The notes below the pieces were generated by a model that saw nothing but the letters and a program-made list of their open reading frames with translations, was not told where the DNA came from and did not search any database. This document shows positions 11,201 to 22,101 of a stretch of 64,000 nucleotides of DNA, piece by piece. Location: the NCBI RefSeq assembly GCF_014839805.1, contig NC_051132.1:4898001-4962000 (forward strand). The letters are read 5' to 3'. Position 1 is the stretch's first letter; each line of letters opens with the position of its first letter. Source of the DNA: Manduca sexta (Eukaryota; Arthropoda; Insecta; Lepidoptera; Sphingidae). The position numbers and the translations under genes are program-made.

Positions 11201-14200
11201 TGATGAGATACGCGTACCACTTCACAGTATACACATACGTTTGATACTAAGACCTGTTTTAGTATAAGATGAAACTTATTCTGTTTTAGGTATGTGAATA
11301 ATATTTAGTAAACCTGTATAAACATTCGTCTGACTAACAATTATTGTAACAATTAACTGCAATTAGCATCAAACCCAAGGTTATTTGTTTAAGTTGAGGA
11401 CGGCGAACTTTTTTCAACGCAACTCTGAACAATGCAGTATTGACGTGATGAAAGAGGAGGAGTGAATATGGTTATGAACTTAGTGAATTAACTGCCTCAG
11501 TCGAGTAGTTTTATTGCGTGCGCGGTACGACACCGCTCCGAGATCCCGGGTTCGAATCCGGGCAGGGCAAAGTGATTTTTTTTTTCTGCTCTGTACCAGC
11601 CTGTAGTATGGAATATGCGCCCGATATAGTGATAGGTTAGTTCCCTATCACACCATGGGAGGAAAGATATTTAGCGCGGAGGGTGCCCTGGTTGCACTTC
11701 TTCCTACCCCTTCGGTAATAAAGGTGTAATGTGTTTTTATTTTTAGTTTACAAAATGACAGATAACACTCGGCTTAAGCCGGCCCAGTGTCTCTAGAAAC
11801 AGACATTTTTTTTAATGAATTGATGAATAGGATAGGCATCTTAACGTCGCGACAAGTCGCGTCGCAGCAAATCATTGAAAAAAAAAGTGAGAATACCATC
11901 ATATTTAGCAGCTTTTTTTGCAAATGTCTAGAAAATCAAATAAAAATAAATATAAATATATTAAGAACCTGCTTATGCTAATGAACAGAAATAAAAAACA
12001 ACTTTCTTTTTAATACTAAACCACAATCTGGTTTGATAATAAAATCTGAATATTTATGAACTTCACTCACAAAGATATTTGGTATTTAACTTCCTTGAGC
12101 GAAACAGGATCTTATTATTTCTGTTTTTTTTTTGTACAAATGTTGGGCGAGTAATTCGCTTGAAAGTAGGCAGCATTATTATCCTAAACTTTTAATGAGA
12201 AAGTTTTGCTTTTTATGCTGTAACATATGACACTAAAGTTATTGTATTATATCAATATCATATTTCCCACTATGCCAACTACATATTATGATGTCCTTAA
12301 AACAGGCAATAGTGCTTACATACTGCACCAGATATAGACAAAGTGGTGGCAACCAGAGGAGCTCTTGCAAACGATAGATCTTTTACTAGGTAATTTTTTT
12401 AAAATTCATCCCGGATGAATAGTAGATGCATGAGACATTATTATTGATGTGATCAATGATCCGTTCCAAAAAGGACGAAATAATGTATGGGAATAACTTT
12501 GCAATGTCAAACTCAAAATAAAGAAGTCACTCGCAGATTCTTGGTTTTATTATTCAGGAAAAAATAATTTCCGCCAAATTTTATTTAAAAGAATTGAAAA
12601 ATCCGAAGTGCCTCCAAGCCCTAATAACAGACTTATAATCGATAAACTAATTCAGAATCAGCAAAGGTCAAATCATTTTACGCATGTCGCTTGCATGGTG
12701 AACGCCACTCGAAACTGAATCGTAGACCAGTGCATTACGACATTATTTTATGCGTCTCACACCCAACACTCACCTGCATAACCGTAACAGCACCGTACGT
12801 AATCGCGATCCAGTATATTGATCCCAGCAACACCCCGCCAGCGATGAAGGGGCATATCTTATGCGTAACCTCTTCCATAGCGTCCAGCAACGCGACGAAA
12901 GCACCCATCGTGGGGAACACTACTATGTACTCCGCTTTGCACTGAGGACAGAGGACCTTCCGTGTGATGTTGCCGCGCTGTTTCTCGTCCACCCACCTTT
13001 GGAGACAGGATTGGTGTACCTGCAACAATAAATAGACTATGTAAGAAACAGAACTTGCTAGAGGTAATTTATTTAAATATTAACTGTCAGTAAAACAAAG
13101 TTCTAAGGAATAGGGCTCCACTTCGTATGTAAATGTTTTAGTTTTACCCACTTATTCATAGACGTTTTTTATCTAAGGACGAAGTAAAGCTGTGATAACA
13201 AGTCTGTTTTTCAGTGCTGATGGCATGGCAGCCATCGCAGTGCGTAGACATAGGGCCGTTGTGATTGGATAATATTGAGATACAACAAGGCTGCCATGGC
13301 GTCAGCACTGAAAAACAGACTTGTTGTCACAGCTTTACTTCGTCCTTAGATAAAAAACATCTATGAATAAGAGGGTTAAAGTTTACCTTGACAGATTTTA
13401 GATCCCTATGCCACACGTTATTTTGGCAGTTTATAACAAGCATGTAACAGAACTCGCCGCGTTTGTCATTTTTAATTAATCTAATTGCCTGTTTGCTTTG
13501 TCTTCAACTCTATTTGAACATAATGCGAAAAAGAAAGTTTTCTGTGAAACCAGCACTAAGATTCTAATAATGTAAGCCGCGCACCCATTAGATTTAAAAG
13601 TCTAAGTTATTACATTAAAAGCAGATTTGTATATTTATGTCTTTAAAATCTAAAACTATAAATTTCCAAATGCAACTACCTACCTATTTTAAAACAGTTT
13701 ACACGACATGAAGTAGGAATATCTATCGATAACGATTTTGTCATTAGAGCAAAGGGCAATGCCCCTTTCCACCACGGCATTGTTACGTTTGTTTCGCAAT
13801 CTGTTGTAAATATTTCTACAAGTCAGACAATTAAAGACGATAGTGATTGATAAAGCGCAAAATGTAATATTATGTCAAGTCGTGATTCGTGACGCATAAT
13901 ACTCGTAGTACAGTAATGTTGAATGTTACTATAAAATTGAAATATGGGAACTTAAAAGACTGAATAACTACTAACAATTTGCAAAGCCGCAAAGAGGTTT
14001 CTTCAGTCAAGACAACATCCTCTCAGAGTTTAGTTTTGACTAATCTTGACGAAAAGCAAGGTCGCATAATATTTACATCTGCTGGATTACAGAGGGATGA
14101 TTTTGTATTTGATTTCGTATTTTATTCAACGTTGACGCGGTCCATTTGATAATAAAAACGCACTCAGCGCTAAGAATGACACATCAAGTTGTATTAAAAA

Positions 14201-17200
14201 ATAATCGCAAATATAATTTTGCACAGTTATGTGCTGCTGATAATAAGTATATTATATACATAGCTTTAGCTGTCACAAATGTTGAATAATATCTTAGTGG
14301 GATTTGGACTGTATAGATTAAATCCAACAATTTCTTGAAGCATGGATTCTAAAACTTATCGATTAAACAATGGTCTGAAGCAAAGCTAAACGCGTTTTGA
14401 ACAGGTAACACAAGAAAAATGTAAAGCAGCAAAAAATTATGGTTTATCTTAAGATATTATTTTAAGGAACAAAAAATACTTGAAGCATCAGAAAATTACT
14501 ATACTACTACTTACTTCACAATACTCTGACGGTTATTTTTAACACTTTCAATTCAATATTATGTAAATTCTAGCAGGGTAAAAAACATACCTGAACTTTA
14601 TATTTTCACAATATTTTAAAACAAAGATAAAGAAATATACCAATTATGGTACTGATATGTATAATGGGCAACTGCAACAGGAGGTTATTAGGTCCTGATA
14701 AGGGCTTAAAAACAATATGAAACGCGTTTTTTATCTACAAAGATAAGCATATGCACTGGCGTATTACTTTGCATGGAAGAGATTTTAATATTGCCATTAA
14801 GATAGCAACTAGGCAGAATGATTTTTCATTTTCATTTCTTTTGATAAAACATGATTTTACTTTGTAATTTGTAAAAAATTATATTAAAAGCTATTTTCCG
14901 ATTCCGCGTATATACAACGGTAGAATACATATATAATGTATGTCTTTGATACAACAGAAACATTTTGTTTTTGACTTATTCTCGTATTAAAACCAGAACT
15001 TAAAAATAATATGACACTAAATAAAACTTACAGTAAACTTAAAATATACCAGTAATTTTATTTTTGTTAATTTCAAAATTGTTACTATCATTCTTTGATT
15101 ATAAAAATGATTTAAGAAGCGTACCTCGGAACAAACTTTTAAATTAAAAAGGTAGGTTATACTGATTTTTAGTTGAAGATTGTTTAAGTAAATAATAAAG
15201 TAACTTCAAGGTAAAGACATTAATAAGGCATCAAGATACAAATCAAAAGCAACGAGTAGTTTGAACTTGTCAGCTAAGTAAGCAAACTAAAATTAAATTT
15301 AAAAGTTGATTCGCGCCAAAATCAATTGTTTAAAGTTGTATCAATTTTGGAAATCCCCTATCTTAAACATAAGTATAAATTAATGACTCACGTGTTGTCG
15401 ATAAACGAATACTTTCTGTAGTTTCTTATAAGACAAAATATTTAATTAGCTTTATTTGTTGGCAATTGCGTGATACCTACATTTTTTATAACTTATAGAA
15501 GATGGACGCCTCATATTTTCGAGTAAAGCTAATGAAGCATCAAAATACATTCTACAAGTGTCGTGGAAAATTAATTGGATGCAAAATAAAAGGTATTCCA
15601 GGAGTCACCAAAACAATAATTGTAAAAGCATTATTTTAATAATGAAAATGAGGTCTAGGTCGATATAAGTCGACAGAACCACGAATCAAAAATATCAGGT
15701 ACGATATTTTTACGAGTTCGGAGACCTTATATAATAAGACAATGTTAACTCAAAAGACAGCCGTGACCATGGGAGCCGGGAAGGGGGTGCAAGTAGGTGT
15801 ACGTGCAACCCCCTGCCAAGAAATAAGTCACAGAATAAATCTGCAACAATGGGAACTATCAAAAACCGAGGTTTTTTTATAATAAAACTTTTTCAAACAC
15901 GCGCGCGATTTGAATTTGTAAAAAAAAACTTAATGATTTTATGTAGTATACTGGGTAACTACAGATGCACCATGAAAACTAAACGTGGCGGCGCCCATGG
16001 CTATGATGTTTTTCGTGAAATGTAACGTGGAATGGTATTTTCTATTGTCTTAAACGCGGCCTGAAGCCAATAAGGTACCAGTCATCACAAATAATTATCG
16101 ATTTACATACAGTAATGAATTTGGTAGGTAATGGGTCTCTCATGTGCGACTCCTTTTAAGAAAGTACCGCCGCATCGCCACTTTTTTCAGACTTAAAAAA
16201 TGGGGAGGTTCTCAATTCGTATCTCAGAACTCTGTAATTTATTAACGGATTTGGAAAAACATTTTGTATTTGAAAGCACGTTCCAGATTGGTCCCAAAAA
16301 ATATTTATAAAATCGGTTCAATAGTTTGGATTTTAAACCGAAATAAATGGAATAAGTGTGTCGTTCAAGTAATCGACATTGCTAATTTTGCTTTCCTGTG
16401 ACTTTTTCAGTTGTGTTTTTACATTGGGATATCACCGATAAGCAGTAATGTGTTAATATTGTTTTACAGTTTGGAAGACATTTGGTCATAATGAGATTTA
16501 TAGCTTGACCCGCATATTAATGAAACTTGACATGTTGTGGTTTACCACAATACCATATTTTAATATGGAATAAGGTAATTTCTTCTACTGACAACATTAT
16601 TTTTAAAACGAAAAATCAAAAGTGGCACTTTCTCTTCATGTAATTATCTAATAAAAAAAAAGGCAACAAAACAATAAACATTAGTAAAATGCCAACATAC
16701 AAAAACGCTCATATCCTTCAGTACTGCAGTGAATATACGTCAATGACGGCAGTTATCTAGAGGAGATCGACAATCGTGACTATTGCCGGTTATCGCACTC
16801 AACAAACTTAAGGCTCCTCTCTGAACAAAAGATCTTGATCAATTCGTTCCATACATAAAGTCGCGCGAATTACGAGCGGATATATGCAGATTTACAAATA
16901 ATCTCTTTAAAAATCAATTATAAATACTTATGAAAATTTAAACTACCAAAATATTCATTATTCAATTATCTATCTAATAGTTTTGGTTGCAAATTAAAAT
17001 GATGTGTACTTTTGGAGAAGATGCACGGAACAAACAATCTTAGTGGCATTTTCATCATGGAATTAAAACAATATCCACTTTATATAACATTTTAAACAAC
17101 CAAAGTGAACATAATGAAATATGATGTTTAATTTTGATTATATAGATAGCTTTTAAAAATAAGATAAGCGAGCCGTTTTGCTTACGAAAGCGCCTTAATG

Positions 17201-20200
17201 TTTGAATTATAAACACACTACTCGTCTCTGAGTGATTGACTACTGACAACATAGTCCAATATAAATTAATAAAATTGTGTACGGCTCTTGGTGATAAAGT
17301 ATTGTAAATGTGCCAAAATATGCCAAAAGGGTTAAAACTTACGACATCAGAGAGTCTAAACAGGACGGCGGGTCCTGGCACTTTGCCGGGATAGCGAGAT
17401 AGAAAAAAAAACCTATGTTTGAATTTTAATAACCAAATTAAACCCCTTTATACTAAATAACATCGTTAATGTTCTTTACATCAACACATCGATTCTTCGT
17501 GAGACTTGATCCACAAAACAATTATTATTTTATTGATGGACCCGGCTTGAAACTGCAAATTGCTTTTAATGAGTGTTAAAATTAATTCACCCTTTTCAAA
17601 TAATGTAACATGCTATTCGGATATTTAAGACAATGATGTATTTGTTGTTACTCATCAAGGATTTTACAGTCAGTATCAATTTTTTAACTCACTAGTGACT
17701 GTACTAAACCCAATTTATATGAAAGTATAGTATAATCCAAGTATTTAACTGACCAGCTACAAGTATATATCCCTCAATGATCACTAGACTACTAGCTGAC
17801 TCTCTTACAGTCTTACTAAATGTGTACGACTGACCCTGGCTGTATTATTTTATATTTAATGTGGTCTTTAGCCAACCGGGTAAAAATATTATGTTGGTAT
17901 TAAGAAAAACATTACTTTGGTGCTTTTATTTGCCGTAGGAGCTGTTTGCTGTATTTGCCATACATTTCTTGTTTTTATCTATAAATACGACTAATCCAAT
18001 AATATGGTGGACGTTGTACAGATGATCTATAAAAGGTCACATAGAAACGTGAGATACCAGCACATGAGAAAATGTGTGACGCTGATCAGTACAAAACATC
18101 AGGTTATCAACCAATGATATTGAAACGAGATAAGCTTGTTTTCAAGTGCATTGTCACTGGTCAGGGAAATTCTAATAATGTTAGATATTCTTAGACTAGC
18201 ACACAAAGAAAGCACAGCCTAAATGGTGGTTTTGAAGCATGAAATTTTACACACATTATATCACTGAGTTGGGTTTTTAGAACTACACACTCTAAAGGGA
18301 TAAAACTTCAAATCCTATCGGGCATAGGGCCTTGTGTTAAATAAGTGTAGTATCTTAATATAAAAAAAATAAATGAATGGTAGGTACCTACATGGTTTTA
18401 CCTACTTGCCAATACCATGAAATCAATTCCATTGACGGGAAAAACTGCTAATTGCCAGTATTGTTAATAAGACAATGATTGTAGTCCTTGAATGTAACCA
18501 AGACGCGGTATTTCATAGTTCATACTCACGCATAGCAAAATATATTTTAAATTCGTTTTTTTCTATTGATGCATAATTACAGGTCATTTACCAGACAGGA
18601 TACTGTCAAGAATCATAAATTAAACAGCTCTTTAAATATCATGGATAATAAATAACACTGTCATTTATATAGTTACTAGCTTTTGCTCCCGGCTTCGCCC
18701 GCGTGAAGGAGTTTTCCGGGATACGTTTTTGTCCGACTTAGTAAGTTTCATCCAAATCCGTTCAATAGTTTTTTCGTGAAAGAGGAACAAACATACATCC
18801 ATACATCCATCCTCACAAACTCTCGCATTTATAGTATTAGTAGGATTATGATAAGTACGTCAATAAAATAAAAGTGAATTGTTTGTTTATAGTCATAATT
18901 AATTCTAGAAAAAACTAATTTGGGATATATACTCTGTATGGTATGTAGATATTCTGTCTGCATGCCAATTGAATGACTAAGATTTTTACAAAGGTCGCCA
19001 GAGCAAAATTCTGGTCACGTTTTTTATTTAGGCAAATAGTTTCAACATTTTGTTCCTATGCATCCACCGTAATTGCTTGAGCAAAGTTTCAGTAAGCAAA
19101 TACATATTTAATCCACATCCTTGAGCCTTGGGTACAATATACCGACAGTACATATTTAAATATTGTACCAAGGCGGTCTGAATCTTGACTGAAATCCTGC
19201 TCTAATGATCCCATTCCAGTATATTGGTCACACATGAATGGATTTTTCCAAATGAATCAGTCCATGGTGTTCATTTACGATTTCAATTTACAAGCATTAA
19301 CGTCAGTATAAAAACTTCATCAATATATTAAAATCATAGGGAGTTTTTATCGCGGAATAAACAGAAATACCTGTTATCAATTCCATGGCCTAACAGTTTT
19401 TGATACGACAAAAACAAAATAGTTTTTTGTCCAAAGAATGATGAAGTTCAACATTAGTAATTTAGGGTCATGATAATGTACTTTCACTATTTTACATAAT
19501 CAATGATTTAATTGCATAATACAACTATACATTTTAGTAAGCAGGTTCTATTAAGGACGACATTACGATTTGAATGAGCAATCTTCATTTAAAACGGCAG
19601 TAGATTTCTAATACAGTGTGGGTTATTAAAATAAAGACTGCGGCAAAACTAAGCGGACCACTTTTCGCTATTGCGGTTAGAACTTAGAAGAAATTGCGCA
19701 TACAGAAAGTAAATATTAATGGCATATATTTATACGAAAATAAAAACTATATCAATTGTATGCCTTCTGGAGCATAAATATATATGTATTTATGTCACAA
19801 ATGATGTACTTGATTAAAAATATCCATGGTTGTTAGTTTCATATCAAACAGTCTTATTAGGTGACCCTCTTAGGAAACCCAAAGGAGCTAATATCAACGC
19901 GATACGACACGACGCAACGTAAAAATATGTAGTTTTACTGCATTATATTGGATGATTGTTAGTTTGGGTCAAGAAACCAACTTAAAATAATAATTCTAAT
20001 AAAAGTCAGCGTGCATTAGGTCTTTTCTCATGCCCTAACTGATTATGATGACTAGACCCCAATACTTACACATTTACACTTACACTAAACATTACCAAAC
20101 CAATTAGGCTATTTAAATTGCACTAAAATTCCGCCCCTACCTTACTTTCTTCCTGATGCATGAAAAGCAATAACACAAGTAAGTGTATCTCATAATTCCG

Positions 20201-22101
20201 TTAGTTGCTAATGATGACCAAAAAATTAAATTTTAATATAAATTCTATGTTTATTGAAGCAAATCTCCAGGAAGCTAGGGCATGCTACTCAGTAGTCTGT
20301 GACGACGGCAATTAAACGAATCGGCGAAAAGTCAGTTGGTGTACAATTTTTTTTTAATCACACGTATTTTACATGAAATCAGCCAGTTAATTTGCTCGTC
20401 AAATTGTACATATATTTTAGTTATTTTATTTCAATCATTAAATAATCTTCAGACTATGCAAAAATAAGAAAAAAATCTATAGAACCTTGAATATCACTAA
20501 GAATCATCAAACAGCAACTATGGGCATATTTAATTGGGTGTTAAATGCTTTAATTAAGGTTATCTGATGAGCTGGTCTGAACTAGAAATAATATAGGTGA
20601 AATATTTATCTTTCACTACATCTATAATGCAGAAAAAAACAATGTCACAAAGAAATACTATAACAAATGATTTTTTGTTTATGTGAATGTTAGACATTAA
20701 AATTAAACTATTTTGCGGATTTTACAATAGATATTGTAACATTGATTTTGCGGATGACCAACACCTCAGTCTCTCCGTGACCACAAAGGTTGCAAAGTCT
20801 TTGAAACTTCGGGAGAAAATTAAAATATATAAACCACAATAAAATCTGAAAAATAGTTTCATTTTAATACTGTAATAAATTTAGTTCTGGCAGCAACCCT
20901 AAGCTGGTATTATGGTATGTGAACAATATTGTATTTATACTATAATTTTTTATAAGAAAAATATATAATCCATACTCATGAATTTCTGTGTGTCCAACTA
21001 TTTTGCTCTAAGACTGTTACCTTTAAGCTGCTGAATGGATTTTCATTAAATTTTGTATCAAGTAACTTGTATATCAATAAATAATATCGGCCCATATTTG
21101 TATACTGTCCCACTGCTGGGCACAGGCCTCCTATACTACTGAGAGAGATTAAGCCTTAGTCCACCACACTGGCCTAAGATTGGTAGAATTCATACTCCCT
21201 CAAAATTTCTATAAAGAACTTCTCAGGTATGCAGGTTTCCTTGCAATATTTTCCTTCACCCCGTTAAAGCAAAGTGATAATTCACAAAGAAAACACACAT
21301 AATTTTTTAAAGAGGTACCCTTGGTATTTGAACCTGAAGACATTTGTTTGGTAGTCTGTTCCACACACAACTAGGCTAATGCCACTTCTTAAGTGATGTA
21401 ATCACAAGAAAAAGGCTATAGGCTACTTTTATTTTTATAAAATTCACACACCATTTTCAATGCTGATACATTCACAAGCAATAGCTAGTTATAAATATTC
21501 CCAAAATTTTAGACTGCAATAAGTGAAAAGTTTGTTGATTTTCAATTGGTCACCTAACTTTAATCAGTAATAACTGTTTGGTATCAATTTTTTTTGCCTA
21601 ATTTCACAAGTAACATTATTGCAATATTATTTACCTCAATAACTTTTGGACAATGAAACCTACACAGTCCTACCTTGTCCTATTAACATAATATGCAATA
21701 GCATCTTAGGAATTTTCATCTTCACTTCACAACCAAACACTTAAAAAATAGTTTACTGTTTCAGAGTTTACATTATTACTTATTTCATTTTCATTTACAG
21801 TTATTACAATATAGGTAAAAATAACTCAAGCGGCATGCGCAAACTTCAGGACCACCAGAGAACATTCTATTCCATCGCCCATCTACACATAGCCCCAATT
21901 TTATGCAAATTACCAGAAACTCACCCATTTGGTCGTACCAATGCATTTGCATGGCTGGACCCAAGCTGCCAAGCGATCGTCATCTTCCGTAGCAAAACAC
22001 ACCCAACACGACTTCGTGTTCTCATCTTCAACGGGCTGCAAGGCATGCGATCCCCCCACACTGGTGCCTTGACCCTCCGACACAGGTTTTTCACTCGACA
22101 T
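2084..22101 (-). CDS. MARCHF5-type mitochondrial E3 ubiquitin ligase, 5' three exons of a partial gene
   Basis: The join of 22101-21925, 13019-12774 and 2274-2084 (minus strand) encodes 204 residues plus two bases. Residues 32-86 form a RING-CH zinc finger with ligands C32, C35, C51, C53, H61, C64, C83 and C86 (C4HC3). The motifs CWVCFAT, TKWVHQSCLQRWVDEKQRGN and GSIYWIAITYGAVTVMQ identify the MARCHF5 branch. Hydrophobic segments at about 116-139 and 157-173 fit the first two of four membrane spans. Family knowledge: MARCHF5 sits in the mitochondrial outer membrane and ubiquitinates fission and fusion factors. The family is about 280 residues long, so roughly 75 are missing, including the last two spans. 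The first two splice junctions are phase 0 and the third is phase 2, all with GT-AG borders. The start ATG at 22101 is the only in-frame ATG before the finger. Exon 1 occurs again at 38188-38364. Confidence 0.95.
3205..3692 (-). mobile_element. tRNA-derived SINE, minus strand, split by a second SINE
   Basis: The head lies at about 3617-3692 (minus-strand gtggcgtagttgttttgcgt) and the body at about 3205-3389, ending in ccttcggggataaaggcgtg and a (GT)n tail. Between them sits a copy of the same SINE family in the opposite direction. The two halves join cleanly once that insert is removed. Confidence 0.8.
3391..3611 (+). mobile_element. tRNA-derived SINE, plus strand, nested in a minus-strand SINE
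   Basis: The element begins gactgcctcggtgacgccgt and ends cttcgtggataaatgcgtga before a GT-rich tail, matching the fuller copy at 8603-8867. It is flanked by tgacacaag on the left and tgacacagg on the right, a near-perfect target-site duplication lying inside the older SINE. It lacks about 30 bases present at 8603-8867 around the ggcgataggctcgcc segment. Confidence 0.8.
4138..4429 (-). mobile_element. Helitron-like non-autonomous element, decayed
   Basis: On the minus strand it begins TCTATATTATTATATAAAGC and continues agtttgtttatttaaacacg, the same 5' end as the element at 42783-44034. Its other end carries a GC-rich block, gcgaagccgcgaacaaaagg, corresponding to the 3' hairpin region of that family. 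The CTAG terminus has been lost. The middle is closer to the short element at 18676, so the copy may be chimaeric. Confidence 0.55.
4798..6218 (+). mobile_element. Non-autonomous or decayed DNA transposon carrying a THAP exon (possibly ISL2EU/IS4EU-like)
   Basis: Perfect terminal inverted repeats, GGGGACCGGACA at 4798-4809 and TGTCCGGTCCCC at 6207-6218, enclose 1.42 kb. Both ends abut the dinucleotide TA, consistent with a 2-bp target duplication; the pairing extends to ATAGGGGACCGGACA. Subterminal direct repeats tgacgtcacacg lie at 4990 and 6039. The interior holds a broken THAP-domain exon pair at 5177-5507 but no transposase catalytic region, so the element cannot move by itself. THAP fingers occur in several eukaryotic transposase families (P, Kolobok, ISL2EU/IS4EU); the TA duplication makes the last the best guess. 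A further insertion with ends cagtgttgccaga and tctggcattattgaatcactg may occupy about 5577-5998. Confidence 0.75.
5177..5507 (+). pseudogene. THAP zinc-finger exons of a transposase-type gene, disrupted by stops
   Basis: An ATG at 5177, just inside the transposon's left part, opens 64 codons starting MDRKKYRWCVVPECNNTS and ending FCEDHFD at 5368, directly before a GTAAGT donor. The spacing C9-x4-C14 ... C59-x2-H62 is that of a THAP zinc finger, a DNA-binding domain common in transposases and domesticated factors. Codon 57 is TAG (5345-5347), at a place where relatives often have an aromatic residue. A fitting phase-0 acceptor (ttttag) precedes LPHDME at 5487, which is again followed by TAG (5505). 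Two nonsense codons and the lack of any downstream transposase domain mark it as dead. The finger itself is well preserved, so the inactivation may be fairly recent. Confidence 0.8.
6471..6975 (-). repeat. Diverged dispersed repeat, copy A, with a small hydrophobic ORF
   Basis: The segment aligns along its length with 16806-17190 on the same strand, for example ttccatacat, aatatgcaatgatttac, ttggttgca, agatgcacg and gccgttttgct. On the minus strand copy A has an open frame at 6591-6800: 69 codons beginning MLSLLWPFIFIFLMWIFYHY, a likely membrane anchor or signal segment. Past its stop another frame reads FFKEIIGKSLHIPAGNSHAV. In copy B the equivalent frame is interrupted by stops and frameshifts. 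I do not recognise the family; a relic of an anchored enzyme such as a cytochrome P450 is only a guess. Confidence 0.5.
8603..8867 (+). mobile_element. Full-length tRNA-derived SINE with target-site duplication
   Basis: The head reads gactgcctcggtggcgtagt and includes a clear B box, ggttcgaatcc. The body ends cttcggggataaatgcgtga followed by a (TATG)n tail. The 11-bp sequence cgttccactgc flanks it at 8592-8602 and 8868-8878. This is the best preserved member of its family in the window and serves as reference for the copies at 3205-3692 and 11491-11735. Confidence 0.88.
9540..9574. repeat. Perfect 15-bp inverted repeat
   Basis: The stem gaatttctaatgtaa (9540-9554) pairs without mismatch with ttacattagaaattc (9560-9574) across a 5-base loop. 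It lies deep in intron 2. Nothing around it suggests a larger element or a terminator. Confidence 0.85.
10138..10153. repeat. C16 homopolymer (G16 on the minus strand)
   Basis: Sixteen consecutive C occur in an otherwise AT-rich intron. As G16 on the transcribed (minus) strand the run could form a G-quadruplex in MARCHF5 pre-mRNA, which is inference only. Homopolymers of this length are also prone to sequencing error. Confidence 0.9.
10965..11022 (+). mobile_element. SINE 3' tail relic
   Basis: The motif order ccctctcagtactagcggag, gtccgtgctcaacat, gattgatatt matches the last 60 bases of the SINEs at 28307 and 31851 with scattered substitutions. No head is left. Confidence 0.55.
11491..11735 (+). 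mobile_element. tRNA-derived SINE, diverged
   Basis: The same family as 8603-8867: the head is actgcctcagtcgagtagtt, the B box is gggttcgaatccggg, and the tail block is ccttcggtaataaaggtgta. It is more diverged than the 8603 copy and has no target duplication that I can make out. Confidence 0.8.
12774..13019 (-). CDS. MARCHF5 exon 2
   Basis: The exon codes for residues 60-141, from VHQSCLQRWVDEKQRGN through the last zinc ligands (CPQC, C83 and C86) to the first membrane span and GAVTVMQ. The acceptor is ttgcag|GTACAC (AG at 13021-13020). The donor is GCAG|GTGAGT with the last exon base at 12774. Both borders are phase 0, so the join to exons 1 and 3 keeps the frame exactly. Confidence 0.95.
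13151..13371. mobile_element. Fold-back MITE, 83-bp arms
   Basis: The arms 13151-13233 and 13289-13371 are reverse complements with about four mismatches, separated by a 55-base loop. The left arm begins cttattcatagacgttttt and ends gcatggcagcc. The flanks ttttaccca and agggttaaa are themselves weakly complementary, so the true ends may lie a few bases further out, near TTA. A decayed relative at 752-868 shows that it is a dispersed family. Its low arm divergence suggests a recent insertion. Confidence 0.88.
15782..15814. repeat. GC-rich imperfect hairpin
   Basis: agggggtgca pairs with tgcaaccccct across about 12 bases, with one bulged base. CCATGGG-containing segments at about 15767 and 16007 face each other, so the stretch 15755-16015 may be an old element with short inverted ends. 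The signal is weak. Confidence 0.5.
16806..17190 (-). repeat. Diverged dispersed repeat, copy B
   Basis: This is the homologue of 6471-6975 on the same strand. Translated in the frame matching copy A it gives short matching peptides (for example NATKIV against NDTKIV, and NLHISARNS against SLHIPAGNS) but with stops and shifts, so it is degenerate. Protein-level resemblance with many base changes suggests that the pair descends from a coding sequence. Confidence 0.5.
18676..18845 (-). mobile_element. Short Helitron-like non-autonomous element
   Basis: On the minus strand it begins TCCTACTAATACTATAAATG, carries a GC-rich hairpin (gcgggcgaagccggg) near its end, and terminates in CTAG followed by T. 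A TC start, a hairpin and a CTRR end next to T are the marks of Helitrons. At 170 bp it is non-autonomous. The same insertion is present in block copy 2 at 34901-35070. Confidence 0.6.
21085..21388 (-). mobile_element. tRNA-derived SINE, minus strand, diverged
   Basis: On the minus strand it ends with the block gcccagcagtgggacagtat before a short tail. It keeps the ccttcacc...gttaaagc segment seen in reverse at 28307 and 31851. It is older than those copies. The counterpart in block copy 2 is 37350-37650. Confidence 0.8.
21925..22101 (-). CDS. MARCHF5 exon 1 (start codon to TKW)
   Basis: Fifty-nine codons run from ATG at 22101-22099 to TGG before the donor GTGAGT (21924 down). Residues 1-31 are a variable leader (MSSEKPVSEGQGTSVGG...). 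The finger starts at C32 (SCWVCFATEDDDR) and includes C51 and C53. No in-frame ATG lies further upstream, although the frame stays open for at least 16 codons, so this ATG is the likely start. An identical exon sits at 38188-38364. Confidence 0.95.

Larger units (their letters stand above)
2275..12773. other. MARCHF5 intron 2 (10.5 kb), rich in mobile elements
   Basis: The interval between exons 2 and 3 holds no second gene that I can support. It contains a nested SINE pair (3205-3692), a Helitron-like relic (4138-4429), a THAP transposon (4798-6218), one member of a repeat pair (6471-6975), SINEs at 8603-8867 and 11491-11735, and short SINE tails at about 2580-2630 and 10965-11022. A weak match to the LINE-type tail at 26321-26590 lies near 2425-2475. 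The remainder is AT-rich and featureless apart from a hairpin at 9540 and a C16 run at 10138. Confidence 0.85.
13020..21924. other. MARCHF5 intron 1 (8.9 kb)
   Basis: No second gene is supported here. It holds the fold-back MITE at 13151-13371, a GC-rich hairpin at 15782-15814, copy B of the dispersed repeat (16806-17190), a short Helitron-like element (18676-18845) and a minus-strand SINE (21085-21388). A weak match to the LINE-type tail lies at about 16425-16490. From 17661 rightwards the sequence belongs to the block repeated at 33887. Confidence 0.85.

Noticed and set aside
12691..12945. Plus-strand frame over MARCHF5 exon 2 (and 2006-2317 over exon 3)
   Set aside because: Antisense shadows of real exons, without any protein family signal.
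18661..18850. A protein-coding remnant because of the GC-rich start
   Set aside because: The GC-rich part is the hairpin of a short Helitron-like repeat seen in several places.
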